Of a stretch of 64,000 bases of DNA, positions 33,145 to 42,464 are shown one piece after another; positions within the stretch are counted from its first letter, which is position 1, and the number at the start of each line of letters is the position of its first letter. The notes beneath the pieces were generated by a model. That model was given only the letters and a program-made list of their open reading frames with translations. It made no database searches and had not been told where the DNA came from. The position numbers and the translations under genes are program-made. The DNA comes from Vreelandella olivaria (GTDB lineage Bacteria > Pseudomonadota > Gammaproteobacteria > Pseudomonadales > Halomonadaceae). Location of the stretch: NCBI GenBank assembly GCA_004295565.1, contig AP019416.1, forward strand, positions 3,100,001 through 3,164,000, in the 5' to 3' direction.

Positions 33145-33232
33145 GCCTCTCCCCAGCTATTCTATACTTTCACGCAACAATAGATTGAATAGTAGCCTGA
33201 TTATCTCCACCAAAATAGCCGCTACACTTTAT

Positions 33233-33292
33233 TCACGACTCACGACTCACGACTCACGACTCACGACTCACGACTCACGACTCACGACTCAC
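33233..33292. repeat. heptamer tandem repeat (TCACGAC) x 8.6
   Basis: Eight perfect copies of TCACGAC (33233-33288) followed by TCAC. It lies in the divergent promoter region between the LysR gene and the tartrate dehydrogenase gene, ending 36 bases before the latter's ATG. Such an array can vary in copy number by slippage. Confidence 0.95.
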
Positions 33293-33327
33293 AAACATAG
33301 AAGCAACTAACAAGATAAGGAACCAGT

Positions 33328-34401
33328 ATGACCCACCGTATCGCCATTATCGCCGGTGACGGCATCGGCACCGAAGTGATGCCCGAAGGCATTCGCGCCC
33401 TTGAGGCCACCGCCAAGCGGTTTAATATCGATCTCGAGTTCACCACTTTTGAGTTTGGTAGCTGCGACTACTATCTCGAACACGGCCAGATGTTGCCGGA
33501 TGATTGGTTTGAGCAGTTAAAAGACTTCGATGCGCTATTTTACGGCGCGGTGGGCTGGCCGGATAAAGTGCCTGACCATATTTCCCTGTGGGGCTCGCTA
33601 CTGCAATTCCGGCGCCGCTTTGATCAGTACATCAACCTGCGTCCCTGCAAGCTCATGCCGGGGATCAAAAGTCCGCTGGCGGGCCGAAAGCCAGGCGATA
33701 TCGACTTTTACGTGGTGCGTGAGAACACCGAAGGCGAGTACTCAAGCGTTGGCGGCAAAATGTTTGAAGGCACCGACCGTGAGGTGGTGATTCAAGACAC
33801 GGTCATGACCCGCACCGGGGTTGACCGGGTACTGAAAGTACGCCTTTGAGCTGGCCCAAACCCGCCCGCGTAAAAGCTTACCTCCGCGACCAAGTCCAAC
33901 GGTATCTCTATCACCATGCCCTACTGGGATGAGCGAGTGATCGAAATGGCCAAGGGCTACCCTGAGATTGCGGTGGATAAATTTCATATCGATATTCTCA
34001 CCGCCAACTTCGTTCTTCACCCGGATTGGTTTGATGTAGTGGTGGGCAGCAACCTGTTCGGCGATATTCTTTCTGATCTCGGCCCCGCCTGCACCGGTAC
34101 CATTGGCATCGCCCCTTCCGCCAACATCAACCCGGAAGGCCACTTTCCCAGCCTGTTTGAACCCGTACACGGCAGCGCGCCGGATATCGCCGGTAAGGGC
34201 ATCGCCAACCCGATCGGTCAGATCTGGTCAGGCGCCATGATGCTGGAGCACCTGGGCTATAAAGAAGCCGGTGATGCGATGGTCACAGCCATTGAGGAAG
34301 TATTAAGTGAAGGAGATACCACCGTACTTACCCGGGATGTGGGTGGCGAAGGCACCACCGCAAGCTTAGGCAAGGCGATTGCCAACGCTATTTCGCACTG
34401 A
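33328..34401 (+). CDS. tartrate dehydrogenase / D-malate dehydrogenase family, frameshifted
   Basis: NAD-dependent beta-decarboxylating dehydrogenase of the IMDH/ICDH superfamily, about 357 residues. Seen: RIAIIAGDGIGTEVMPEGI, YGAVGWPDKVPDHISLWGSLLQFRR (WGSLL and Arg cluster typical of TDH/DmlA), FYVVRENTEGEYSSVGG, then, after shifts near 33840 and 33890, the metal-site DILTANFVLHPDWFDVVVGSNLFGDILSDLG and EPVHGSAPDIAGKGIANP. Its LysR neighbour and family place it in tartrate or D-malate oxidation. Ribosome site AAGGAACCAGT. A long inverted repeat follows. Confidence 0.92.
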
Positions 34402-34404
34402 CAC

Positions 34405-34476
34405 ACATAGGTCATAGCGATTGGCTGTCCGGTTGAGTCCAACCGGACAGCCAATGTATATTTTAATCACCTATGT
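34405..34476 (+). terminator. long inverted repeat / terminator-like stem after tartrate dehydrogenase
   Basis: A perfect 16-bp stem (34420-34435 with 34440-34455, loop AGTC), core ATTGGCTGTCCGGTT. It is framed by a second complementary pair ACATAGGT (34405-34412) and ACCTATGT (34469-34476). The inner stem is followed by GTATATTTTAAT, a weak U-tract. Probably a terminator; the outer pair makes it unusual. Confidence 0.65.
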
Positions 34477-34559
34477 TCTACATTTGTCCTGGGGGTGGAA
34501 GAAACGTCAGTTTCACTCCGCTCATAACAACATCAACAAACAACCATCAGGACAATGCT

Positions 34560-35586
34560 ATGAAACTTGGACGCCGTCAGTTCCTTTCGGCATCGGCCGC
34601 CCTGGCCGCTGTTGGCACATCGCCCCAGCTTTTTGCTTTGCAGAGTTCACAAGGTTCCATCCCGGAACGCTACCCCATCGATGCCTGGAAAGTCGAAGAT
34701 TCCCGCTTTAGTGATTACATGATTTTTAACAGTCCTCTAGAGCGCCACTGGAGTGGAGGTCTGTGGACAGAGGGGCCAGCATGGAACGCCATAGGTCGTT
34801 ATGTCGTGTTCAGCGACATACCCCGTGCCAAGCAGATGCGCTGGGACGAATCCACTGGTGAAGTCAGCGTTTTGAGAGACAATGTCGGGTACTCTAACGG
34901 CAATACTTTCGACCACCAGGGTCGGCTAATTGCTTGCGAACACTACCCCTCACGCGTTTTGCGCTACGAGTGGGACGGCAGCACAACGGTGCTCGCCGAG
35001 CGCTATCAGGGCAAACCGCTCAATGCGCCAATGACGTGGTGGCACTACCCTCTGGAGGAGTGATTTTCACCGATCCAGGCTATGGAGCCCACTTCGATTA
35101 CGAGGGCAAAAAAAGAGACTTGGAGCTAGAAACAGCCATCTATTACGTCGATGACAGCCTGGATGAGCCCATCATGCTGACCGACGATATTTATAAGCCA
35201 AACGGTATTGTATTAACCCCGGATGGCGAGGGATTCTACGCCAGTGACAGTGCCCCACCCATTTCGACGAACCCGCGCGAATTATTCGCTGGTCGCTGGA
35301 GGAAGAGGGGCGCAGTGTCAGTGATCGGCAGGTTATTGTGACCAGCGAAGACACGATTTTCGACGGCATGGCCTGCGACGTGGATGGCAATATCTGGTCA
35401 AGTGCCAATGGTGGCGAAGGTATCGACGGAGTAGTGGTCTTTTCACCGGAAGGCACCCTGCTGGGCCGAGTATTGCTACCCGAAGTCTGCTCAAACGTGT
35501 GTTTTGCGGGCAAGGGCCGCAATCGGCTATTTATGACGGCCAGCCAATCCGTCTACACCATTTATACGGCAGCGCGAGGAGCGTAG
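34560..35586 (+). CDS. SMP-30/gluconolactonase family protein, Tat-exported, frameshifted
   Basis: Six-bladed propeller lactonase-type protein of about 342 residues. A Tat signal is at the N-terminus (GRRQFLSASAALAAVG). Propeller motifs: EGPAWNAIGRYVVFSDIP, YSNGNTFDHQGRLIACEH, NAPNDVVALPSGGVIFTDPGYG (NDVV.. metal site, after a shift near 35030), PNGIVLTPDGEGFYASDS and, after a shift near 35250, FDGMACDVDGNIWSSANGG. Metal-binding Glu, Asn and Asp positions look intact. The substrate, a sugar acid lactone in family members, is not known. Monocistronic with its own terminator. Confidence 0.9.
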
Positions 35587-35620
35587 TAAGGCGATAATCC
35601 CAGCCTCCCTATCCCAACCC

Positions 35621-35656
35621 AAAAAAGCCTCGCTGGCTATGTCCAGCGAGGCTTTT
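35621..35656. terminator. bidirectional intrinsic terminator
   Basis: GCCTCGCTGG (35627-35636) pairs with CCAGCGAGGC (35643-35652), loop CTATGT, flanked by A6 on the left and TTTTA on the right, so it can stop transcription of both the SMP-30 gene and the convergent wrbA. Confidence 0.88.
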
Positions 35657-35695
35657 ACCATGACTAACTCATATATGACTTGGCTAATGAGCTCA

Positions 35696-36294
35696 TTAAC
35701 TAGTCAGTTTAGCCGCCGTTTGCGCGACCAGCTCGCCCTGGAAGCGGGCAATTTTAAGCTCGCGCTCGTCGGGCTGACGCGAACCATCGCCACCGGCCAG
35801 CGTTGCGGCGCCGTATGGCGTGCCGCCGCTACCTTAGAAATATCAAACTGCTCTTCAAGGCCATAACCAATCGGCACAATGATCATGCCGTGGTGGGCGA
35901 GTGTGGTCCAGGTAGAGGTAATGGTCATTTCATCGCCCCCACCCGTACCGGTAGAGGTGAACACGCTGGTGACTTTGCCACGCAGTGCGCCATTCGCCCA
36001 TAGACCACCGGTTTGATCCAGGAAAGTTCGCATTTGGCCGGCCATATTACCGAAGCGGGTCGGGGTGCCGAAGATAATTGCATCGTAATCGGCAAGCTCT
36101 TGAGGCGTCGCTTCCGGCGTGTCGTAATCCTGCTTACCGCCTGCATTCTTGAACGCTTCGTCAGGCATGGTTTCCGGCACGCGCTTAACGGTGACCTCTA
36201 CGCCGCTTACCCCCTTTGCACCTTCTGCCACGGCCTTGGCCAGCGTATCGATATGACCATACATGGAATAATAGAGTACCAGTACCTTCGTCAT
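35696..36294 (-). CDS. wrbA: NAD(P)H:quinone oxidoreductase WrbA, one frameshift
   Basis: Flavodoxin-like FMN protein, 199 residues, reducing quinones to hydroquinols. Seen: [23 protein letters not shown] (FMN phosphate loop), [40 protein letters not shown] and [13 protein letters not shown] shift near 35825 restores the usual end [18 protein letters not shown]...[14 protein letters not shown], stop at 35696-35698. ATG at 36294 follows AAGGAGATAGTA. Divergent from the hemerythrin-like gene. Confidence 0.95.
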
Positions 36295-36412
36295 TACTAT
36301 CTCCTTCACTTAGACCTTCATTAATGAGTCGCGCATTGGGCCTCGCCCAAAAGGTAATACAAACAACATAGCGCACTTAAACGTAGAAAAAAGCGAATGT
36401 TTTCGTCCGTGG

Positions 36413-36431
36413 GCGTCGATTTCATCGACGC
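36413..36431. promoter_or_regulatory. inverted repeat in the wrbA-hemerythrin intergenic region
   Basis: GCGTCGAT-TTC-ATCGACGC, perfect 8-bp arms around a 3-base centre, about 75 bases upstream of the hemerythrin ATG and 120 upstream of wrbA. Position between two divergent redox-linked genes suggests an operator. No specific regulator is recognised. Confidence 0.4.
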
Positions 36432-36504
36432 ACGCCACCTGCACTTACGCCAACCACCACTAACTTTTGACGTGCCTACATCAAACGTATCCAAGGAGTC
36501 TGGA

Positions 36505-36946
36505 ATGACGATTTTTGAAGCCCTGCGCAAGGATCACGACATTCAGCGCGACCTGCTCGCCCGCTTAGTTGAAACACATGGAGATAGCGACGAGCGCGAT
36601 AACCTATACCAGCAGGTGCGTGCCGAATTGCACTATCACGCCGCCGCCGAAGAGCGAGCGCTTTATATCCCGATGATGTCCATCGACCTGACCCAGGAAA
36701 AAGCCCGCCATAGCGTTGCTGAACATCATGAAATTGATGAGCTTTTAGAACTGCTCGATGAAACTGACTACAGCGCAACTCATTGGCTCACCCACGCCAA
36801 ACAGCTCCAGGATTTAGTCACCCATCATCTGGATGAAGAGGAGCAAGAGGTTTTTCCAATTGGCAGGCCGGGGCCTGCAAGATAAACAGAAAACGTCGCT
36901 CGCTGGGGAGTACCAAGAAGAGATGCAGCGTCAGCGTTCAGCGTAA
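36505..36946 (+). CDS. hemerythrin HHE domain protein, one frameshift
   Basis: Four-helix-bundle cation-binding protein of about 147 residues. The iron-ligand pattern is present: LRKDHDIQRDLL, LHYHAAAEERALY, AEHHEIDELL and LVTHHLDEEEQEVFQ. A surplus base in a T5 run near 36853 breaks the frame; after repair the tail reads QLAGRGLQDKQK...EEMQRQRSA. ATG at 36505 follows AAGGAGTCTGGA. Role unknown; HHE proteins bind diiron and sense or store O2 or NO-derived species. A terminator follows. Confidence 0.92.
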
Positions 36947-36965
36947 CTTGATGAACAAATTGAAA

Positions 36966-36995
36966 AACGCTCATGCACACCATGGGCGTTTTTTG
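36966..36995 (+). terminator. intrinsic terminator of the hemerythrin gene
   Basis: AACGCTCATG (36966-36975) pairs with CATGGGCGTT (36981-36990; one G-U), loop CACAC, then TTTTGTTGTT. Confidence 0.85.
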
Positions 36996-37167
36996 TTGTT
37001 AGCGATTAAAGAGAGCTACTTGTCAGCTCATGATTACGCTTTTTCACGAATACGCTAGGCTTTTACACGCGAACGACCTGCGGGCTTGTGGCATACGCCC
37101 AGCATGGTAAACCTAGGCTCGCTTTTATACTGACAACGATACTCAAACAGTTAACTGAGGAGCGACA

Positions 37168-38140
37168 ATGCTAGGCCAATGGCTCGACTGGTCGCTTGAT
37201 GGGCAACTCCCACTACCAGCCAAGGCGTCTTCGCCAGCGGCACTTACCATTTGCATGCGCCTGGCATTTTGGAACTCTCTCCTAACACGGCTAGGAGGGC
37301 GCTCGCGCGTGCATCTTTTCAGCGGCCATCCACGGCAATGAGACTGCGCCGGTTGAATTAATAGGAGAGTGGTTAAGCGGCGTGGAAGCAGGCAGCATAT
37401 CGCTCGGTGCGCCCGTGCTGGTGATTTTAGGCAATCTGCCCGCGCTTAAGGCGCAGCAGCGTTTTCTTACCACCAATTTGAACCGGCTATTTAGCCGTGA
37501 ACTCACCGCCAAGGGCGAGGAACCAGATCGCGCCAGGGAATTAATGGCCGCGGTGGATGGTTTTATGCCCGCCATACCGGGCGACCCAAACTGCACTACG
37601 ACCTACATACCGCCATTCGGGATAGCCGCTACCCCGTTTCGTCGTGGAACCCTTTGCCGAAACGTCCACCGCTGCCGAGCAGTGGGGCTGGTTAGCGGCG
37701 GCGGATATGCAGGCGGTGCTACATCAACACCAGCACAGTTGGACGTTCTCCCACTACAGCAAGCACTATCACGGCGCTCAGGCATTTACCTTTGAGCTAG
37801 GGCGGGTAGCGCCTTTTGGCCACAACGATATGGCATCATTGCAACCGATGCGCACACTACTCACCGCGCTGAGTGAAGGACATACGCCGCCGAATCAACC
37901 CACCACGCAAATGCAGTTTTTCCAGGTTCAACACGAGTTAATGCGTCACTCGGAGGAGTTTACACTCTGCTTTGCCGAGGACACGGCCAACTTCAGCTGC
38001 TTTGAGCCGGGTACACTGCTGGCCCAAGACGCTAAGGCGGGAGAATTCCGGGTAGGTGATACCCCCTTCATGTGGTGTTTCCCAATGCCCAGGTAGAAGT
38101 GGGCGCCCGCGCCGCGCTGTTGGTGGCGCCTATCGTTTAA
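37168..38140 (+). CDS. astE: succinylglutamate desuccinylase AstE, frameshifted
   Basis: Zinc carboxypeptidase-like enzyme hydrolysing N-succinylglutamate to succinate and glutamate, the last step of arginine succinyltransferase catabolism. Zinc motif IHGNETAPVELIGEWL, then GAPVLVILGNLPALKAQQRFL, DLHTAIRDSRYPRFVVEPFA, ALTFELG-type segment (QAFTFELGRVAPFG). Several shifts (near 37215, 37300, 37570, 37625, 38070). ATG at 37168 follows TGAGGAGCGACA. Stop at 38138-38140 after VGARAALLVAPIV. The other ast genes are not in this window; the next operon is a basic-amino-acid ABC importer, which fits an arginine context. Confidence 0.91.
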
Positions 38141-38229
38141 TCCCCCAAGCCGGAACGACTTTAACTAAGACAATAATAATGGTGAGGGCGATAAATGGGC
38201 TGTCGATGTCGTTTCGACTATCGTCGAGT

Positions 38230-38260
38230 GCATAATGTTATAAGGAAAGCGCGCATAATG
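38230..38260 (+). promoter_or_regulatory. repeated GCATAATG boxes before the ABC operon
   Basis: GCATAATG occurs at 38230-38237 and 38253-38260, 23 bases apart; the first is part of TGCATAATGTTATAA, which loosely resembles an ArgR half-site pair. A control site for the arginine-type transporter is plausible but unproven. Confidence 0.3.
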
Positions 38261-38348
38261 CGCCCAGCCTGATAGAATCGCCCCTTTTTTCGCGCCAGCC
38301 GCATCAAACCAACTGTTGCTGCGGCAACTCTGTACTGGAGCCAATGAT

Positions 38349-39116
38349 ATGGCCGCTACGCCTACTCCCCCTTGAAGTGCGTAATATTAAAAAACGCTTT
38401 GGCGATACGGAAGTTCTGAAAGGTCTCACTGCAAGCCCAAAAGGGCGACGTGATTACCCTGATTGGTGCCTCTGGGTCGGGTAAAAGTACTTTTTGCGCT
38501 GCATGAACTTACTGGAACAGCCCGATGAAGGCGACCTCATTGTTCATGGCGAACCTATTCGCTTTAAAACCACGAAGCACGGCCGTGAACCCGCCGATTG
38601 GAAGCAGGTGGTACAGATGCGTGCCAAGCTCTCCATGGTGTTCCAGAGCTTTAACTTGTGGGCGCATATGACGCTGTTGGAAAACATCATCGAAGCGCCG
38701 ATACATGTGCTGAAAAAACCTAAAAAAGAGGCCTTGGAACAGGCTCACGCCCTGCTCGATCGGGTGGGATTAACCGCCCGCGCCAACGCCTACCCTGCAC
38801 AAATGTCAGGCGGCCAGCAGCAGCGCGGTGCGATCGCTCGTGCACTGGCGATGGATCCAGAAGTAATGCTGTTTGACGAGCCCACCTCTGCCCTTGACCC
38901 TGAACTGGTGGGTGATGTGTTGAAAGTCATGCACGGCCTCGCTGAAGAGGGCCGCACCATGGTGGTGGTGACGCACGAGATGGGATTTGCCCGGGATGTC
39001 TCCAGCCAAGTGATTTACCTTCACCAAGGTCTGGTGGAAGAAGCCGGCCCCCAGCGCAAGTGCTAGAAAACCCGCAATCACCGCGTCTGCAGCAGTTCCT
39101 GGCACCTAAATACTGA
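38349..39116 (+). CDS. polar amino acid ABC transporter ATPase (HisP/AotP type), frameshifted
   Basis: About 256 residues. Start region [25 protein letters not shown]; Walker [11 protein letters not shown]-loop [12 protein letters not shown], signature MSGGQQQR, Walker [15 protein letters not shown], switch His in [12 protein letters not shown]. Shifts near 38370, 38430, 38490 and 39060; the repaired C-terminus is [11 protein letters not shown]. First gene of a four-gene importer. HisP-like subgroup features suggest arginine/ornithine/histidine as substrate, supported by the adjacent astE. Confidence 0.93.
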
Positions 39117-39131
39117 TCCGCGAGGCTCACC

Positions 39132-39831
39132 ATGATTGATTTGCAAGGTTATGATTACGGCTGATCGAGGGGGCAGGCGTCACCGTCCAATTAGCGGTGC
39201 TGTCGCTGATTTTAGCGATTATTTTGGGGCTACTGACTGCCAGTGCGAAAATGTCGCGCAACTGGTTGTTAAGACGCACGGCGACGGTTTACACCACACT
39301 GATTCGCGGTGTACCCGATCTTGTCCTGATGATGCTGCTGTTTTTTGGCGGCCAGATTGGCGTTAACGCCATCAGCGATATTCTCTATTACGATTACGGC
39401 ATCGATATATACATTAATTTCAATGCCTTCGCGGCAGGCGTCATTACCATTGGGTTTATCTTCGGCGCTTATATGGGCGAGACCTTCAGGGGCGCCTTTA
39501 TGGCGGTGGATAACGGCCAGATTGAAGCCGGTAAAGCCTATGGCATGAGCGATGGTCTGGTGTTTCGACGCATTCGCTTTCCACAAATGATGCGCCACGC
39601 GCTGCCGGGGTTGTCTAATAACTGGATGGTACTGCTCAAAACCACCGCACTGGTGTCGGTCATTGGCTTAACCGATATGGTGCGTGTGGCCGCGGAAGCC
39701 TCCCGGGCGACCCATGAGCCGTTTACCTTTTGCTCCCCGTCGCCGTAGCGTACCTGCTCATCGCCAGCGTATCTGAATGGATTTTCGCGCGCCTGCAGAA
39801 ACATTACGACATCGGCTTTGGAGGTCAGTGA
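39132..39831 (+). CDS. polar amino acid ABC transporter permease (HisQ type), frameshifted
   Basis: About 232 residues, five hydrophobic segments. N-terminus MIDLQGY, shift near 39155, then LIEGAGVTVQLAVLSLILAIILG. The EAA loop reads IEAGKAYGMSDGLVFRRIRFPQMMRHALPG. A second shift near 39730 gives the end LLPVAVAYLLIASVSEWIFARLQ. Lies 15 bases after the ATPase gene; the next permease ATG comes 1 base after its stop. Confidence 0.92.
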
Positions 39832-39832
39832 T

Positions 39833-40564
39833 ATGCTCGATATTTCCGCTTGGTTCAATGACCTTCTCGCTGGCAACACCATCTTCACCGCCAATACACT
39901 GGGGTACTACTGGGAAGGCCTGGTTACGACCACGCAACTGGTATTTTTATCGCTTGTGGCAGGGTTAATTCTTGCCGTGCCGCTGGCCATTATGCGCAGC
40001 TCCAAGCATAAATGGATTAGCCTGCCGGTTTATCTGTATACCTATGTGTTTCGTGGCACACCGCTGTTGATTCAGCTCTATATTATCTACTACGGCGTTG
40101 TCTTTGTTGACGGCATCCAAGAGAGTTTTTTGTGGCCAGTACTGCGTGAAGCCTTCTATCCAGCGCTGATTGCCTTCACGTTGAATACCGCCGCCTACAC
40201 CACCGAGATTTTTCGCGGCGCCATCAAATCCACGGCTAAAGGCGAGATTGAAGCCGCCCGCGCCTATGGCATGTCGCAGAGCTTGATGATGCGCCGAATC
40301 ATCTTACCCAGCGCCTTTCGTCGCGCCCTGCCCGCCTACGGCAATGAAGTCATCTTCATGCTTCATGCCAGCGCTATTGCCAGCGTGGTGACGCTGATGG
40401 ATCTCACCGGTGCCGCTCGCTTTGTCTACGCCCGTTACTACGCGCCGTTCGAAGCGTTTCTGTTCGTGGCTGCGATTTATCTATGCTTAACCTTCGCGAT
40501 TTTGTTCTTCTTCCGCTTTTTAGAGAAAAAGCTACTCGCACACCTACGGCCGCAAGATGCTTAA
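39833..40564 (+). CDS. polar amino acid ABC transporter permease (HisM type)
   Basis: 243 residues, intact, with five to six hydrophobic segments. RGTPLLIQLYIIYYG near the first third and the EAA loop IEAARAYGMSQSLMMRRIILPSAFRRALPAYG. Forms the heterodimeric channel with the preceding permease. Follows it with a one-base gap, so translation is coupled. Confidence 0.95.
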   Translation: MLDISAWFNDLLAGNTIFTANTLGYYWEGLVTTTQLVFLSLVAGLILAVPLAIMRSSKHKWISLPVYLYTYVFRGTPLLIQLYIIYYGVVFVDGIQESFLWPVLREAFYPALIAFTLNTAAYTTEIFRGAIKSTAKGEIEAARAYGMSQSLMMRRIILPSAFRRALPAYGNEVIFMLHASAIASVVTLMDLTGAARFVYARYYAPFEAFLFVAAIYLCLTFAILFFFRFLEKKLLAHLRPQDA

Positions 40565-40701
40565 TCATGGAAAACAGGTTGATGATGGAAAAACGGTGCA
40601 ACCGTCAAACAAACGTTGGTTCACAAGCCAACGTCCCCTTTTCGTCAACGCCAACCTGGGTTAGTTTAATTGTCGGCTAACAACTATTTGTCGGTTAAAA
40701 A

Positions 40702-40730
40702 CGGGCTCACTTTTCAGTGAACCCGCTTTC
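40702..40730 (+). promoter_or_regulatory. intercistronic hairpin before the binding-protein gene
   Basis: CGGG-C-TCACT (40702-40711) pairs with AGTGA-A-CCCG (40716-40725) with one mismatch, then CTTTC. In amino-acid importers such stems between permease and binding-protein genes set the abundance ratio of the products; whether this one terminates, attenuates or protects RNA is unclear. A second inverted repeat (ACGTTGG...CCAACGT) is near 40612-40633. Confidence 0.5.
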
Positions 40731-40744
40731 TACGGAGTAATAAG

Positions 40745-41518
40745 ATGAAAAAGCTACTATCTCTATCGCTACTCGGCTTGGCAGTAGCCGCCGCTTCCTC
40801 GGCACAGGCGCGTGATTACGATAACGTGCGCATTGGCGTTGACGTTCCTTACGAGCCTATGGAGTTCCGCACCGCTGAAGGCGAACTCACCGGTTTTGAC
40901 ATCGACCTGGGTAACGAGCTGTGTGACCGTATGGGCGTTACCTGCGAGTGGGTCGAGCAGGAGTGGGATGGCATTATTCCCGGCCTAATGTCACGCAATT
41001 ACGACGCCATCATGTCGTCCATGACCATTAACGACGAGCGTCGTGAGCAAGTGCTGTTCTCTGACCCCTACATCACTATGCCCTCTGCATGGTTTGCTGC
41101 CAGCGACCTGGGCATCAGCGAAGCCACTAAAGAGACGCTGGAAGGCATGACCATCGGCGTACAGCGCGGCACCCTGCAGGACAACTACGTCACCGATAAT
41201 TTCAGTGACGTGGCCGAGATTAGCCGCTACTCCACCGCCGACGATATGGTGCTGGATATGGAAGCTGAGCGCCTGGACATCGTGTTCCTCGACTTCCCGA
41301 TTGGCCAATCCACGCTGCTGGAAAGCGAAGAGGCTGAGTACGTGGTGGTTGGCGAACGCATCAGTGAGCCAAAAGAGTACTTCGGTGACGGCTTTGGCAT
41401 CGCCTTCCGTCAGCGCGATGAAGCGCTCGCCGAGAAGTTCAACGAAGCCCTGGCTGAAGTGCAAGAAGACGGCACTTACGACGAAATCTATAACCGTTAT
41501 TTTGGTGAAGCTGAGTAA
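40745..41518 (+). CDS. lysine/arginine/ornithine-type periplasmic binding protein (HisJ/AotJ family)
   Basis: 257 residues, intact. Sec signal at residues 1-22 (MKKLLSLSLLGLAVAAASSAQA). Then VRIGVDVPYEPMEFRTAEGELTGFDIDLGNELC, GLMSRNYDAIMSSMTINDERREQVLFSDPY and GVQRGTLQDNY, all typical of SBP family 3 cationic amino-acid binders, including the two cysteines close to residue 60. The most abundant component of the import system; the promoter could be the operon's or one inside the intercistronic gap. A good terminator-like stem follows. Confidence 0.95.
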   Translation: MKKLLSLSLLGLAVAAASSAQARDYDNVRIGVDVPYEPMEFRTAEGELTGFDIDLGNELCDRMGVTCEWVEQEWDGIIPGLMSRNYDAIMSSMTINDERREQVLFSDPYITMPSAWFAASDLGISEATKETLEGMTIGVQRGTLQDNYVTDNFSDVAEISRYSTADDMVLDMEAERLDIVFLDFPIGQSTLLESEEAEYVVVGERISEPKEYFGDGFGIAFRQRDEALAEKFNEALAEVQEDGTYDEIYNRYFGEAE

Positions 41519-41542
41519 GATTACACAGCAAGCCTTGATGTC

Positions 41543-41577
41543 CATTACCCCGGCAACTGCCGGGGTAATGTGCTTTA
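41543..41577 (+). terminator. terminator-like stem after the binding-protein gene
   Basis: 12-bp perfect stem (41543-41554 with 41559-41570, core ATTACCCCGG), loop of 4, followed by TGCTTTAG. The U-tract is short. Confidence 0.72.
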
Positions 41578-41654
41578 GAGCCAAGCTAATTAAGTGAACT
41601 AGGTAAAGCTACCTCTGTCTGTGTATCATTGCGCATATTCAACACGGAGGTTTT

Positions 41655-42455
41655 ATGGCTCAACCAACAAGCCCACATGCAGGCACGCTCCCTCGCCCAT
41701 CCTCCCATTGAATGGCTGGGGACAGTGGCTGGCGCTGATCACCATGACGGTGGATCACCTCACGCGCTATGTGCTGCCCGGCGACTGGGATTTAAGCTGG
41801 GCGGGGTCTTCCATTGGCCGTATCGCCTTTCCTCTGTTTGCTGCCATGGTGGCCTGGCACGGGCTGTTTAATACCCGTAATCCGTTGCGCTACTCGCGCC
41901 GAATTCTAATTATCGGCTTGGTTGCCCAACTCCCCTATATGATGATGCCGCGCTCATCAGACGCCTTTATTCTCAACGTCTGCTTTACCCTGGCCAGTGG
42001 TTTAGCCCTAGGCACACTAGTGCGCCAAGGCTGGCAGCACTACCAGCAGCAAACATTAGGTTTACCCTGGCTGTTAGCTGGCACGGCGGTAGGCGTTACG
42101 GTGTGGTACTTGCTCGGCTTTTGGGTCGAGTATGGTCACAACGGGCTGCTGCTGATTCCGCTGTTAATGTTCGCGATGCACGCCTTGAGCCAGGCAGAGA
42201 GCCACTTTCAGGCGCGCTTATGGGCAGGCTTAGCGGCCTTTCCAGTACTCTGGATAGCCGGGCAGATGAATGCCTCTGATATGGCCAAATCGTTTACCGT
42301 AGGCACGTGTGTCATCGTGCTCATACTTGCGGCAGGTGCAGCGCAGCGTATTCCCCGTTAGCTTGGTAATGCCGCGCCGTTTATGGCTGGCCTGGTACCC
42401 CGGCCATTTTGCATTAATCGCCTTATGGCTACTGCTCATCGGTCAGCTGGCTTAA
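41655..42455 (+). CDS. TraX family membrane protein, frameshifted
   Basis: Polytopic membrane protein of about 265 residues. N-terminus MAQPTSPHAGTLPRP, shift near 41705, then LNGWGQWLALITMTVDHLTRYVLP, SIGRIAFPLFAAMVAWHG, WVEYGHNGLLLIPLLMFAM. A shift near 42355 recovers the usual TraX end WYPGHFALIALWLLLIGQLA. The family includes the F-plasmid pilin acetylase TraX, but most chromosomal members are acyltransferase-like proteins of unknown substrate. No conjugation genes are nearby. Confidence 0.86.
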
Positions 42456-42464
42456 CCGTTCAGA

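Noticed and set aside
33233-33292. Possible CRISPR-like array
   Set aside because: The units are 7 bases and contiguous with no spacers, and no cas genes are nearby. It is a simple tandem repeat.
37291-37596. 101-codon minus-strand ORF opposite astE
   Set aside because: Shadow of the zinc-site region of astE.
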